The position numbers and the translations under genes are program-made. This document shows, piece by piece, positions 1 to 10,378 of a stretch of DNA of 64,000 nucleotides. The stretch lies in contig NZ_UAQZ01000017.1 in NCBI RefSeq assembly GCF_900446215.1, positions 62,001 to 126,000 on the forward strand. The letters are read 5' to 3'. The notes under the pieces are model-generated. The model saw only the letters and a list, made by a program, of their open reading frames with translations. It was not told the origin of the DNA and did no database searches. The DNA comes from Burkholderia cenocepacia. GTDB taxonomy: Bacteria; Pseudomonadota; Gammaproteobacteria; Burkholderiales; Burkholderiaceae. The first letter of the stretch is position 1. Every line of letters starts with the position of its first letter.

Positions 1-256
1 CGGTGAAGCCGGCCTGCCGCTGCGCGGGCGTGCCGCCGCTGCCGCCGAGGTAGATCTCGCCGCCCGACAGCGCGCTCGTGCCGCCGTAGCTCGACGCGCG
101 CTCGACGATCAGCGTGTCCGCGCCGGCGCTCGCGGCCTCGATCGCGGCACACGCGCCGGCCGCGCCGAAGCCGACGATCACGACGTCGTGGTCGGCGTCC
201 CAGCGGTGCACGTCGCGCAGGTTCAGGGGATGGGTCAGGGAATAGTCGAATGACAT
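1..256 (-). CDS. FAD-dependent oxidoreductase, 3-ketosteroid dehydrogenase-like (5' part only)
   Basis: Only the first 85 codons are present and the gene runs off the left edge. Residues 25-52 form a Rossmann dinucleotide-binding unit: VIVGFGAAG with the GxGxxG glycines at 29, 31 and 34, and an acidic residue at E52. It is followed by YGGTSALSGG (57-66). This pattern is typical of the fumarate reductase / 3-ketosteroid delta-1-dehydrogenase (KstD) flavoprotein superfamily, which oxidises a C-C bond of a steroid or similar ring with FAD. The N-terminal stretch before the Rossmann fold has no signal peptide, so it should be cytoplasmic. Given the steroid genes elsewhere in the window, a steroid dehydrogenase is the likeliest role. 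The substrate-binding and catalytic parts are outside the window, so the specific reaction is inference. Confidence 0.8.
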   Translation of the reverse strand, partial: MSFDYSLTHPLNLRDVHRWDADHDVVIVGFGAAGACAAIEAASAGADTLIVERASSYGGTSALSGGEIYLGGSGGTPAQRQAGFT

Positions 257-416
257 GACGAATGGATCGGCGTGGAGGAAATCTGCGGGATGCTGCGGGC
301 GCGGCGATGGCCGCCCGCGTGGACGGCCTGACGCGAAGCAGCGTGGTCGATACGAATCCCATGCGCGGCACGGATGGAACGCCGGCGACATGAAACCTGA
401 CCGGCTACGCTGCCTG

Positions 417-439
417 ATGCGACACGCCACGTGTCGTAT
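417..439. promoter_or_regulatory. Inverted repeat, candidate operator of the flavoprotein gene
   Basis: CGACACG-CCA-CGTGTCG (420-436) is a perfect 7-bp inverted repeat, extended outward by AT/AT pairs after one mismatch. It lies about 160 bases upstream of the KstD-like start codon. Size and symmetry suit a TetR- or MarR-type dimer. No regulator in the window is known to bind it. Confidence 0.35.
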
Positions 440-520
440 CGCGTGCGCTCGCCGAAAGCGGTCCACGCGCCATCGCGCCGCGATGGCGCCCTTCCTGCGC
501 GGTTCGAGCCCGCACCGGCG

Positions 521-730
521 TCACATGCCGCGCAGCGCAGCGAAACCGAAGTGCGAAGGATCGATCGGCACGCACCCGGTCGGCAACCCGTTCGGATCGA
601 CCGAGCGGCATTGCAGGATGCCGGCCGCATACGGCGGCGACGGGACTTCGTCCGCGCCGTATCGCGCCATCGCCATGGCAGCGAACGTGCCCATCGCCAG
701 TACGCACAGCTTGCGAGTCGTCAGTCTCAT
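521..730 (-). CDS. Small exported protein of unknown function (69 aa)
   Basis: The start at 730 is chosen because GGAGGGG sits at good spacing upstream, and the protein then begins with a classical Sec signal (MRLTTRKLC, then LAMGTFAAMAMA). The mature part is only about 45 residues and has two cysteines (in LQCRS and TGCVP) that could form a disulfide in the periplasm. I recognise no domain. It is transcribed in the same direction as the upstream flavoprotein gene, with a 264-base gap between them, so it may have its own promoter. It resembles the many short exported proteins of Burkholderia that lack an assigned role. Confidence 0.6.
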   Translation of the reverse strand: MRLTTRKLCVLAMGTFAAMAMARYGADEVPSPPYAAGILQCRSVDPNGLPTGCVPIDPSHFGFAALRGM

Positions 731-1190
731 GATCGTCGTCCCCTCCGGTTGGCCGCTGGTGCGGTTCGTGTCCGGCGTGCCTCGCGTGCCGCACCGGATG
801 ACTGCACGGTAGCCAGCGCCAGGCCGGCGGCCATCGTCCGTTTCGACTAGGGGCAAACGCTGAGCGGACCGGGCGCCGCATGTCGCGCCGCAGCATCGAT
901 ACCGACGGCATCGCATGCCTGCGGGGCAGGCAATCACGTGACACGCCTTGCTCGACCGGTCGCTTCAATCGTCAGACGCATGTCCTGCTTCGTCACCGCA
1001 TCGCACCATCGACTCGCGCGCGTACGCCGCACGCCGGCCGTCCCCAGTGTTTTCCCCGACCCCGGCCCTGCTCCGTATGGGTGATGAAGGTCGACCGGTC
1101 CAGTGCGAACCTGCGCATCGACGTCGCAATGCCGCCGCGTTCGCATACGCGACGCGACCGACTCTTTCCGTTCTTCCACGGGAGCACTGC
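731..1190. other. Intergenic region, no gene recognised
   Basis: This 460-base stretch separates a minus-strand small exported protein from a plus-strand SnoaL-like gene, so it should hold two divergent promoters. The reading frames here have arginine-rich, low-complexity translations with no family resemblance. I see no RNA gene and no clear hairpin with a T-tract. Confidence 0.5.
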
Positions 1191-1607
1191 ATGACCGATT
1201 CGCATTCGCGCCACGCGCTGTACGAGCTTGCGTGCCGCTACGCCCAGGCCGTCGACCGGCGCGACTGGCCTCGCCTCACCGCCCTCTTCACCGCCGACGC
1301 CACGCTGGCCGGCCCCGGCTTCCGCTTCGACGACCGCGACGCGATCGTCGCCGGCATGCGCGTGATCGAGCGTTACGACGCGACCCAGCATCACGTGCAC
1401 AACCAGCTCGTCACGCTCGACGGCGGCGAGGCCGATGTCGAGACCTACGGCGTCGCATGCCACATGTACGTGCGCGACGGCGTGAAGCGCAAGCTCGACT
1501 GGGGGCTGCGCTATCGCGACCGCTGCGTGTTCGACGGCGGCACGTGGCGCTTCGCCGCGCGCACGCTGCACGTCGACTGGTCGCAGGATCTGCCGCTGGA
1601 AGGCTGA
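1191..1607 (+). CDS. SnoaL-like (NTF2-fold) protein
   Basis: The 138-residue product begins with the helix typical of SnoaL-like polypeptides (ALYELACRYAQAVDRRDW), continues with LTALFTADATLAGPG, and ends in the beta-sheet of the fold with DGGTWRFAARTLHVDW. This fold includes ketosteroid isomerase, scytalone dehydratase and the bile-acid dehydratases of the BaiE type. A role in isomerising or dehydrating a steroid intermediate is therefore reasonable in this neighbourhood but unproven. The ATG at 1191 follows GGGAGCACTGC. A tiny reading frame starts 3 bases after the stop and may be co-transcribed. Confidence 0.75.
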   Translation: MTDSHSRHALYELACRYAQAVDRRDWPRLTALFTADATLAGPGFRFDDRDAIVAGMRVIERYDATQHHVHNQLVTLDGGEADVETYGVACHMYVRDGVKRKLDWGLRYRDRCVFDGGTWRFAARTLHVDWSQDLPLEG

Positions 1608-1610
1608 ACG

Positions 1611-1763
1611 ATGCGCGCTTCTGCTCGCTTCGCCGGCGGCATCGCAGGCGCCGCGCTGTTCCTTGCCGGCGGGCTCGCGACGCGGATCACCGGCACGATG
1701 CGGGAGGTCGACGGTGACTCACTCGCGGCAGTCAGCGGGTATCGCGACCCGAACGGCTTCTAG
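1611..1763 (+). CDS. Possible 50-aa secreted or membrane-anchored peptide
   Basis: The frame starts 3 bases after the SnoaL-like stop, with GGAAGG about 8 bases upstream. It encodes a hydrophobic N-terminal segment (GGIAGAALFLAGGLA) and then a polar tail ending YRDPNGF. This looks like a signal anchor on a very short protein. No family is recognised. Close spacing to the preceding gene supports co-expression, but size alone makes it uncertain that it is a real gene. Confidence 0.4.
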   Translation: MRASARFAGGIAGAALFLAGGLATRITGTMREVDGDSLAAVSGYRDPNGF

Positions 1764-1877
1764 ACCCACTGCCATGCGTCGCGGGCAACGGCTTCGATTT
1801 CCGAGCAGCGGCCAGACACACCTGCCGCTTCATCCGTTCATTTCACGCGGCGCCCTTGCGCCGCCACCGGAGACACC

Positions 1878-2786
1878 ATGAAGATCCTGATCGTCGGCGG
1901 CACGGGCCTCATCGGCGGCCACGCCGCGTTGCATCTGCACGCGCAAGGCAATCACGTGACGCTCGCCGCACGCAAGCCGGCCGCGGCCGGCAGCGCGCTC
2001 GCGCAGTTCGACGTGCTGCAACGCGACTACGTGGCCGGCAATTTCACGCGCGACGATCTCGCGCCGTTCGACGCGGTCGTGTTCGCGGCCGGCAACGACA
2101 TCCGCCATCTGCCGCCCGGCACCGACGAAGCCGCACACTGGGAACGCGCGAACGTCGATGCGGTGCCGCGTTTCTTCGCACTCGCACGCGATGCGGGCGT
2201 GAAGCGTGCGGTCCTGGTCGGCAGCTTCTACCCGCAGGTCGCGCCGGCGCTCGTCGACACCGTGCCGTACGTACGCTCGCGCCATCTCGCCGACGAGCGC
2301 GTGCGCGCGCTCGCGACGCCGTCGTTCGCGGTGTGCAGCGTCAATGCGCCGTTCGTCGTCGGGTCGGTGCCGGGGTTGCGCAACGAGATGTTCGCCGCGT
2401 ACACGGGGTATGCGAAGGGCCAGTTGGCGGGACTGCCGGTGTACGGGCCGGCCGGCGGCAGCAACTTCATCTCGACGCAATCGCTGTCGGAAGCGATCTG
2501 GGGCGCGCTGCAGCGTGGCGAGGCCGGCAAGGCCTATCTCGTCGGCGACGAGAACCTGAGCTTCGCCGACTACTTCGCCGCGTTCTTCCGCGCGGCCGGC
2601 AACCCGCGCGACGTGCCGTCGCTCGACCAGGAGCATCCGCTGCTGCCCGACATCGCGATCTACACGGGGCGTGGCAACATCGTGTCGTACGAGCCCGATC
2701 CGGCGGATATCGCACTGCTGCGCTACCGGCGCGGCGACGTACAGCGCGCGGTCGACGAAGTCGTCGCGCATTGCAGCGCGCGGTGA
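1878..2786 (+). CDS. NAD-dependent epimerase/dehydratase family protein
   Basis: The 302-residue protein opens with KILIVGGTGLIGGHAALHL, the GGxGxxG nucleotide-binding loop of the extended or atypical SDR family. FDAVVFAAGNDIRH follows at the end of the fourth strand. The body fits nucleoside-diphosphate-sugar epimerase relatives that act as reductases on diverse substrates. The canonical YxxxK pair is not obvious: the Y is in SFYPQ and no lysine is at the usual spacing, so this may be an atypical member. It is cytoplasmic. It ends about 30 bases before the first copy of the 147-bp repeat and is convergent with the pckG unit. Confidence 0.75.
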   Translation: MKILIVGGTGLIGGHAALHLHAQGNHVTLAARKPAAAGSALAQFDVLQRDYVAGNFTRDDLAPFDAVVFAAGNDIRHLPPGTDEAAHWERANVDAVPRFFALARDAGVKRAVLVGSFYPQVAPALVDTVPYVRSRHLADERVRALATPSFAVCSVNAPFVVGSVPGLRNEMFAAYTGYAKGQLAGLPVYGPAGGSNFISTQSLSEAIWGALQRGEAGKAYLVGDENLSFADYFAAFFRAAGNPRDVPSLDQEHPLLPDIAIYTGRGNIVSYEPDPADIALLRYRRGDVQRAVDEVVAHCSAR

Positions 2787-2820
2787 GCGAACGGGTCAAG
2801 CACGGCGTGGATACGAAAAC

Positions 2821-2855
2821 GTCCCGCCGCCGGCAACAAACACCGGCGGCGGGAC
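2821..2855 (-). terminator. Duplicated intrinsic terminator, now serving the glycosidase gene
   Basis: GTCCCGCCGCCGG pairs with CCGGCGGCGGGAC across a 9-base loop. On the minus strand the hairpin is followed by GTTTTCG. It lies downstream of the glycosidase stop and is the second copy of the pckG terminator. Confidence 0.8.
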
Positions 2856-2883
2856 GTCAGGGTCGATAACGATGCGTATCGCG

Positions 2884-2962
2884 TCAGCCGCCGATACGCT
2901 GCTCGATCTTCTTCATCGTGTCGGTCATTTCAGCCGGCAAGCGCAGCTTCAGCGTCTCGAAC
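2884..2962 (-). pseudogene. pckG: pckG 3'-end remnant
   Basis: The minus strand here encodes the last residues of PEP carboxykinase ([19 protein letters not shown], then IGG and stop) with no start. The sequence loses all similarity to pckG beyond 2962. It is the partial copy generated when the glycosidase-bearing DNA inserted; the complete gene is at 4961-6826. Confidence 0.9.
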
Positions 2963-3015
2963 GGAACCACGATTTCTCGTGCGACCTACACGTCCTTCCA
3001 GTCGCTGAAATACGG

Positions 3016-4641
3016 CTATTTGCCCAACGCATTGAACCAGCCCGGACCGATCGGTGCATAGCCCGTGGTGCCTGCCGCCGCGGCCCGCGCATTGATTCCG
3101 AAATCAGGCCACGCGGGGTAGTACGCACTCGAGTTCGCCTGTGGCGTTCCTTCGATCTTCGCGGTGCCCGGGGTACCCGTCGAACCAGTCGTCGCACCGA
3201 GCGTCACGATGCCGAAGTACGGCTCGTAGATGTTCGTGCTGTTCGGCATCGACAACGCCATATCCGAATAGCAGTATGCGTACACCGGACCGTATGCACC
3301 CTTCGGTTGCTGCGCGATCCATGCCATCAGCGCACGGTATTCACGCGCCTGGTTTGCTTGCGTGAGGAAAGGCGCATTCTGCATGGTCCGGAAATTGGCA
3401 TTCGTATATTGCGTCGACGAGCCACCCAACGTTCCGGTGAAGTTGGTCGCGCCGTCCGTACCGGTCGTCGGCGCACCGAATTCGGTCAACGCAATGGCCT
3501 TCGCGCCATCACCGGCTGCGTTCATCTGGTCACGCAAGCTCGTGCCGGTATAACTCGAAAACGTATTACCGGTACTCGACGGCCACGCGTACGACGGCGA
3601 CGAAAAGGTATGCCACATCATGTTGAACGCATTCGAGTATTGCGGATATGTCGAGTTGAGCGCCGTGCTCGGGCATTGGTCCTGAGCCGATTGCCAGTCG
3701 TCGGAGTAACAGTAAGGATGATGGGCGAGCGCATCGAAATACCCGTGCGCGCCGTTGGCGTACATCACGGCGAGCCAATCGCGCGGATCCCACTGCGTCG
3801 GGGCGGGATAGCCCGGGCTGCTCGAATCGACGAGTCCCGCCACGCCGTTCGGTGGCAGTGCACCGCTCGTGTTGTTCGGATACGTCGTGCAGGCCGCGCT
3901 TCCGCCCGCATACACATAAGCGCCCGGGTTCGCTTGCTTGATCGCCGGATATGCACTCTTCAGGATCTGTGTATACAGCACCGGATCGTGAGGCATGAAA
4001 TCGATGCCGCAATTCGGTTCGTTCCAGATTTCCCATGCGTCGACCTGTCCGCCATAGCTGTCGCTGCCGTAATGCTTGGCCGCGGCCCGAGCAAAGTTGG
4101 TGTAGTGAGTTGGGTCCGGTGCGCACAGCCATGACGGAACGCCGTTCGCCTGCTGATAGCCGCCCGAGCATTTCGAACTGGCCGCCCACGGCGGGGTCAG
4201 CAAAATCAAGCCCAGCACTCGCAGCCCGTTGTTGCGTGCCGCACGGATAACCGTGTCCGTCACGCCCCAGTTCAGTCCACTGCCGCTGCCTGGATTCGGA
4301 TCGTTGACGTCAATGCTGGTTTGCGACGGTTGAATGCGCGCCCAGTTGATATCGATCCGAACCCAGCGAGCATTCGTCGCGGCAAGACCGGCCATGTAGT
4401 TGTTGATCGCTTGCGTCGGGTTGCTGGCGTTCTGATTGATGATGTCGTTGATTTCGCTGCCAAGGTTGATGGCAGGCACCGGCGTATTGGTCTGGCCCAT
4501 TGCGGGTCGGCCAGCCAGCAGCACGACGACGAATGCGATGCACACGAAGCCGGCCGAACTCGAGTTCGATCGGCCATTCCGGCGGCCGGACAGTACACGA
4601 CCCGCCACGTCCGATAGCCACCTCATCGATTCAGCAATCAT
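3016..4641 (-). CDS. Secreted clan GH-A glycoside hydrolase (GH39/GH5-like)
   Basis: The 541-residue protein (start at 4641, preceded by CTGGGGGCG) has a long N-region, a hydrophobic segment (GFVCIAFVVVLLAG, 31-44) and a likely cleavage after AMG-Q50, so it is probably exported. The catalytic domain shows MAGLAATNARWVRIDINWAR (83-102), LGLILLTPPWA, AWEIWNEPN with acid/base E208, and ALTEFGAP with nucleophile E387. This is the clan GH-A (beta/alpha)8 pattern seen in cellulase-family and PslG-like GH39 enzymes that cut extracellular polysaccharides. The substrate is unknown. Base composition is clearly lower in GC than the flanks, and the gene lies between two copies of the pckG end, so acquisition by transfer is likely. 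Further upstream starts in the frame lack ribosome sites. Confidence 0.85.
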   Translation of the reverse strand: MIAESMRWLSDVAGRVLSGRRNGRSNSSSAGFVCIAFVVVLLAGRPAMGQTNTPVPAINLGSEINDIINQNASNPTQAINNYMAGLAATNARWVRIDINWARIQPSQTSIDVNDPNPGSGSGLNWGVTDTVIRAARNNGLRVLGLILLTPPWAASSKCSGGYQQANGVPSWLCAPDPTHYTNFARAAAKHYGSDSYGGQVDAWEIWNEPNCGIDFMPHDPVLYTQILKSAYPAIKQANPGAYVYAGGSAACTTYPNNTSGALPPNGVAGLVDSSSPGYPAPTQWDPRDWLAVMYANGAHGYFDALAHHPYCYSDDWQSAQDQCPSTALNSTYPQYSNAFNMMWHTFSSPSYAWPSSTGNTFSSYTGTSLRDQMNAAGDGAKAIALTEFGAPTTGTDGATNFTGTLGGSSTQYTNANFRTMQNAPFLTQANQAREYRALMAWIAQQPKGAYGPVYAYCYSDMALSMPNSTNIYEPYFGIVTLGATTGSTGTPGTAKIEGTPQANSSAYYPAWPDFGINARAAAAGTTGYAPIGPGWFNALGK

Positions 4642-4897
4642 CAACGCCCCCAGGAGTTTGTATCGGAGCGTCGCCAATTTCGCAGCCAAATTCCGACACG
4701 AGAAACGGCGCGCCCAATCCGATAACCGACGACGTCGCTGTGTCGACGGACGAGTCGTGATTGTCCCGAATCGATCGGCGCGCAAGCGTGCGTTATCGCA
4801 CTCATCCATGTCGGGGAATATGCGAAACGGGCTGTCGCGAGACAGGCTGTGCCGGCCAGCAAAAATCGTTCGCCACGCGAAGCGAAGAAACAAAAAC

Positions 4898-4932
4898 GTC
4901 CCGCCGCCGGCAACAAACGCCGGCGGCGGGAC
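4898..4932 (-). terminator. Intrinsic terminator of pckG
   Basis: A perfect 13-bp stem (GTCCCGCCGCCGG with its complement) and a 9-base loop lie 29 bases after the pckG stop. On the minus strand it is followed by GTTTTTG. Confidence 0.85.
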
Positions 4933-4960
4933 GTCAGGGTCGATAACGATGCGTACCGCG

Positions 4961-6826
<1,866 letters not shown>

Positions 6827-7352
6827 GGGAATGTCTCCAGATTATTGGGCGGGGATGGGGGATGCGGGGCGGGCCCGCGAGATGGGGAATGCGTGCGGAG
6901 CGCAGGAGGATGCGGCGCGCAGGACGGGACGCGCGAGCGGAGCGCGCGTCGATGCCGCGATGCGTGCGAGAGAAGGTGAAGTCTCGTTAGAGGGTGCGAA
7001 CGCGAGTTTCGCCATGCAAGCAACCTGCCATACAACTCCATGCCGGCCAGCATACCATCGCCGTTATTGGGCGGGCGTTGCGTTGCAACAAGAAACAACT
7101 GTGACGGCGCGCCGGCATGCGCGTTGCAGACAGGTCCTTTTTACAGGCGTGGTCGCGCGGGCTTTGGGGACGAAACGGCCGCGACGGCCGCCCCGCAAGG
7201 GTTTCGCACGAGCGGCAATTTCACCCTGCCGCTCGTGCGTACTCGCGACGCAAACGCGCGCCGCGCGAATTCGCGTTTTCGCTACTCAGGCAAACCCTGA
7301 ATTAGGTTGCGTACACAAACATCCTGTTTGAATGCCCGCCACACGTCCCCGC
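6827..7352. other. Intergenic region upstream of pckG with a long perfect stem-loop
   Basis: No gene is recognised in these 526 bases. CGCACGAGCGGCA at 7205-7217 pairs perfectly with 7227-7239 across a 9-base loop, but no T-run follows on either strand. The 12-base palindrome CGCGAATTCGCG is at 7264-7275. The region should contain the pckG promoter and the end of the upstream SDR transcript. Confidence 0.5.
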
Positions 7353-8129
7353 TCAAAACGGTGCGCCAGGCAATCCGGGGTAATACGCGCCCGCCGCCAT
7401 CCCGCCGTCGACGGACAGTTCCGCACCGTTGCAGTACGACGCTTCGTCGCTCGCGAGGAACAGCGTCGCGCGTGCGATCTCGTCGGGCAAACCGACGCGC
7501 TGCAGCGGCACGTTCGCATAGTGCCGGTTGATTTCCTCGAGCGGCGCGCCGGTCGGGTTCGACATCGCGGTGTTCACGCCGCCCGGATGGACGGAATTCA
7601 CGCGCACGCCCCGGTGACCGAGCTCGAGCGCGGCGACCTTCGTCAACCCACGCACCCCCCATTTGCTCGACACGTACGCGGCCAGCGCATTCACGCCGCG
7701 CAGCCCGTCCACCGACGAGATGTTGACGATCGATCCGCTCTGCTGCGCGATCATGCGCGGCGCGATCGTGCGGATGCCGACGAACGTGCCGACCAGATTG
7801 ATCGACACCGCCCGCTCGAAATCGCGTTTCGACAGCTCGGTGATGCCGCCGAACGTCAGCACGGCCGCGTTGTTGACGAGCACGTCGATGCGGCCGAACT
7901 GCTCGACGGCCGCCTCGGCCACGCGCGCCCAGCTCGCTTCGTCGGCCACGTCGAGCCGCACGAAGCGCGCCGCGTCGCCGAGTTCGCGCGCGAGCGCTTC
8001 GCCTTCCGCGTCGAGCACGTCGCCGATCACCACGCGAGCGCCCTCTTCGACGAACAGCCTGCACGTCGCGGCGCCCATGCCGCGCGCGCCGCCCGTGACG
8101 ATCGCTACCTTGCCTGCCAGTCGACCCAT
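7353..8129 (-). CDS. Classical short-chain dehydrogenase/reductase
   Basis: The 258-residue protein starts MGRLAGKVAIVTGGARGMG with the TGxxxGxG cofactor loop at 12-19. DVLVNNAA, the catalytic serine in IVNISSVDG, and YVSSK (the YxxxK pair) follow. Aspartate at the end of the second strand (VIGDV) predicts NAD preference. The AGAGGA ribosome site fixes the start at 8129. The sequence resembles 3-alpha/20-beta-hydroxysteroid dehydrogenase-type SDRs, and it is the last of three consecutive SDR genes next to SnoaL-like genes. Oxidation of a hydroxysteroid is plausible; the position attacked cannot be read from sequence. Confidence 0.85.
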   Translation of the reverse strand: MGRLAGKVAIVTGGARGMGAATCRLFVEEGARVVIGDVLDAEGEALARELGDAARFVRLDVADEASWARVAEAAVEQFGRIDVLVNNAAVLTFGGITELSKRDFERAVSINLVGTFVGIRTIAPRMIAQQSGSIVNISSVDGLRGVNALAAYVSSKWGVRGLTKVAALELGHRGVRVNSVHPGGVNTAMSNPTGAPLEEINRHYANVPLQRVGLPDEIARATLFLASDEASYCNGAELSVDGGMAAGAYYPGLPGAPF

Positions 8130-8218
8130 GTCGTCCTCTCTCGATTCCGGTTTGCCGGCAGCGCTGCGCACGCATGCGCGCGGCTGCCGAATTGATGATG
8201 GGCACACGCCGTGCGACG

Positions 8219-8974
8219 TCAGCCCCAGTACGCCTGTCCGCCGTCGAGCGGCAGCGTCGCGCCCGTCAGATACGCGGCGTCGCGACTCGCGAGAAACACG
8301 ATCGCGCGCCCGATGTCCTGCTCGCAATCGCCGACGCGGCCGAGCGGGATCGTGCGGAAGAACGCGGCCGCTTCCTGTGGATGCGCATCGATCCAGCCTT
8401 TCAGGCCCGGCGACAACGCATGCGGCGCGACCGCGTTCACGCGGATGCCGTCCGCGCCCCATTCACATGCGGCAGCGCGCGTCAGCGCACGAATCGCCTC
8501 CTTGGTCGCTGCATACGCGCCGTAACCGGACGCATCCCAGCGCACCGCGGCCGACGACGCGAAGTTGACGATCACGCCGTCGCCCTTCAGATGCGGATGG
8601 CACGCGCGCATCATCCGCAGCGTCGCGATCGGCCCCGATTCGAGTCCCGCCAGAAAATCCGCGTCGCTCACGTCGAGCAGGCGGCCGAGCGGCACGACCT
8701 GCGCGTTGTTGATCAGGATCTGCACGCCGCCGCACCGCTCGACGACGGCCTCGACGCACCGCGCGATCTGCGCGGCGTCCATCACGTCGCAAACGAACGC
8801 GTCGGCCAGGCCGCCGCGCGCACGGATCGCTTCGCACGTCGCGAGCAGCTTGTCGCGCGTGCGGCCGACCACCGCGACGTGCGCGCCTTCGGCGGCGAGC
8901 GCATGCGCGACGCCCTGGCCGACGCCCTGCCCCGCGCCCGTGACGAGCGCGACCTTGCCGTTCAGGATGCCCAT
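8219..8974 (-). CDS. Classical short-chain dehydrogenase/reductase
   Basis: The 251-residue protein begins MGILNGKVALVTGAGQGVGQG, with arginine in VVGRTRDK after the second strand, which suggests NADP(H). It contains ILINNAQ (a variant of NNAG), the catalytic serine in NFASSAA, and YAATK for the tyrosine-lysine pair. It ends with the usual LPLDGGQAYWG. It is the middle gene of a three-SDR run on the minus strand and leaves an 89-base gap to the next. A hydroxy- or ketosteroid oxidoreductase is the contextual guess. Confidence 0.85.
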   Translation of the reverse strand: MGILNGKVALVTGAGQGVGQGVAHALAAEGAHVAVVGRTRDKLLATCEAIRARGGLADAFVCDVMDAAQIARCVEAVVERCGGVQILINNAQVVPLGRLLDVSDADFLAGLESGPIATLRMMRACHPHLKGDGVIVNFASSAAVRWDASGYGAYAATKEAIRALTRAAACEWGADGIRVNAVAPHALSPGLKGWIDAHPQEAAAFFRTIPLGRVGDCEQDIGRAIVFLASRDAAYLTGATLPLDGGQAYWG

Positions 8975-8984
8975 GCGTGCTCCT

Positions 8985-9851
8985 TCAGGCGACGATCGCC
9001 GGATGGGCCTGCACCGGCCCGCCGAGCAGTTCGCGGTACGACGGCGGTTGCTTGCCGTCGAGATCGGCGATGCCGTATTGCAACGCGGCTTCCGCACCGA
9101 CGAGCACCTGCCCCGACAGCGCCATGCGCCGCGGATCGTCGTGGATCGCATGAATCACGCGGCCCGTGAATTCCGGGCTTTCGGCGACGAGCGAAAACTC
9201 CTTGTACAGATCCGGATGTTCCTCCCATACGCGCGTCGTGCGCTCGGTGCGCAGCGGCCCCATCCAGATCGACACGGCCGCGACGTCGAAGGGCTTCAGG
9301 TCGACGGCCATGTCCTTCGCGAACTTGTCGACGCCGGTTTTCTGCGCGCCGTACGCCGCGCCGTGCATGTAGCAGCTCGCGCCGAACGACGACGTGAACG
9401 CGATCAGCCCGCTGCGGCGCTTCGCCATCAGCGGCGCCGCGTGCCAGCTCGCGACGTACGCGGAGCGCAGCCCGACGTCGAGGATGTTCACCAGATCGAG
9501 CGATTTTTCCCAGAACGGGCCGGGCAGGATCAATTGATCGTGCAGGTAGGTCGCGTTGTTGACGAGGATGTCGAGCCGCCCGCCGTCGCGCCCGACACGT
9601 TCGAACAGCGCCTTCACCTGTGCGTCGTCCGCGTGGTCGCAGGCCACCGCGATCCCGCGGCCGCCGAGCGCGTCGATCTCGCGTGCGGTCTCGTGAATCG
9701 TGCCGGGCAGCGGCGCATCGCCTTCGCGCTGCGAGCGGCCCGTCACGTAGACGGTCATGCCGGCCGCACCGAGCGCCCGCGCGATACCCTTGCCGGCACC
9801 GCGCGATGCGCCCGTCACGACGGCAACCGGCGCATCGTGGTTCTGTGTCAT
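8985..9851 (-). CDS. Short-chain dehydrogenase, DHRS1-like
   Basis: The 288-residue product is longer than its neighbours and has VAVVTGASRGAGKGIA, VYVTGRS, DILVNNATYL, a catalytic serine in FTSSFGA and YGAQK. The long C-terminus with GPLRTERT and the VNNATY variant resemble the DHRS1 branch of SDRs, whose mammalian member acts on steroids and other carbonyls. The start at 9851 has GGAGA 8 bases upstream. A start at 9878 would add nine residues (MNLPQETSN) and would just touch the preceding SnoaL-like stop. It is probably co-transcribed with that gene and the two SDRs below it. Confidence 0.82.
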   Translation of the reverse strand: MTQNHDAPVAVVTGASRGAGKGIARALGAAGMTVYVTGRSQREGDAPLPGTIHETAREIDALGGRGIAVACDHADDAQVKALFERVGRDGGRLDILVNNATYLHDQLILPGPFWEKSLDLVNILDVGLRSAYVASWHAAPLMAKRRSGLIAFTSSFGASCYMHGAAYGAQKTGVDKFAKDMAVDLKPFDVAAVSIWMGPLRTERTTRVWEEHPDLYKEFSLVAESPEFTGRVIHAIHDDPRRMALSGQVLVGAEAALQYGIADLDGKQPPSYRELLGGPVQAHPAIVA

Positions 9852-9877
9852 GTTCGATGTCTCCTGTGGAAGGTTCA

Positions 9878-10378
9878 TCACGCAGCCGGCGGCTGCGCAC
9901 CGGCGAACAGCACGCCCGGCGCGTCGCCTTCGTAGCGGGCCGACAGCGTCGACGTGACCACGCAGCGCGTGGCCGCGATCTTCCATTCGCCGTCGACCTT
10001 GCGATACACGTCGTCGTAGGTCGCGCCGAGCTGCGTGAGCGTGCGCGCGTGCGTGTCGATCATCTGGTAATGCAGGCCCCACGTGCCGCGCGCCTGCGTG
10101 TCGTCGATCACGGTGATGTCGGGATTCACGCCGTGATGCATTTCAACGATGTGCGGATGGCAGCCAAGCCGCTCGAATACGTCGACGAGCGCGTCGCGCG
10201 TGTCGAACGTGCCGATCCGGCCGTAATCGATCTGCACGGGGCCGGCCACGAAGCAGTCGCGCATGCCCTGCGGATCCTTGCGGTCGCAGCACGTGAAGTA
10301 GCGCGCCTTCAGCCGGCGGATCGCGTCGGCGTCCTCGAGCCTGCGCACGCGCGTTTCCAGCGATTCGATGAGGGTCAT
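9878..10378 (-). CDS. SnoaL-like / nuclear transport factor 2-fold protein
   Basis: The 166-residue protein starts with MTLIESLETRVRRLEDADAI, then LKARYFTCCDRKD, the signature of the SnoaL_4 / aromatic-ring-hydroxylase-beta-like group. It has MHHGVNPDITVIDD and ends with YEGDAPGVLFAG. This fold hosts dehydratases and isomerases, including bile-acid 7-alpha-dehydratases, so it may remove or shift a hydroxyl group on a steroid. AAGGAG precedes the ATG. It heads the minus-strand SDR operon and diverges from another SnoaL-like gene at 10591. Confidence 0.78.
   Translation of the reverse strand: MTLIESLETRVRRLEDADAIRRLKARYFTCCDRKDPQGMRDCFVAGPVQIDYGRIGTFDTRDALVDVFERLGCHPHIVEMHHGVNPDITVIDDTQARGTWGLHYQMIDTHARTLTQLGATYDDVYRKVDGEWKIAATRCVVTSTLSARYEGDAPGVLFAGAQPPAA

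Larger units (their letters stand above)
2816..2962. repeat. 147-bp direct repeat, copy 1 (pckG 3' end plus terminator)
   Basis: This segment matches 4893-5039 in the same orientation over 147 bases with two mismatches seen by eye (CACCGG/CGCCGG and CGTATC/CGTACC). It carries the pckG terminator hairpin and the last 26 codons of pckG including the stop (2884-2962 on the minus strand). It has no upstream part of the gene. The two copies bracket the glycoside hydrolase gene. Confidence 0.95.

Noticed and set aside
7205-7239. Perfect stem-loop as an intrinsic terminator
   Set aside because: The stem is strong, but no T-tract follows on either strand, so it is noted only as a stem-loop.
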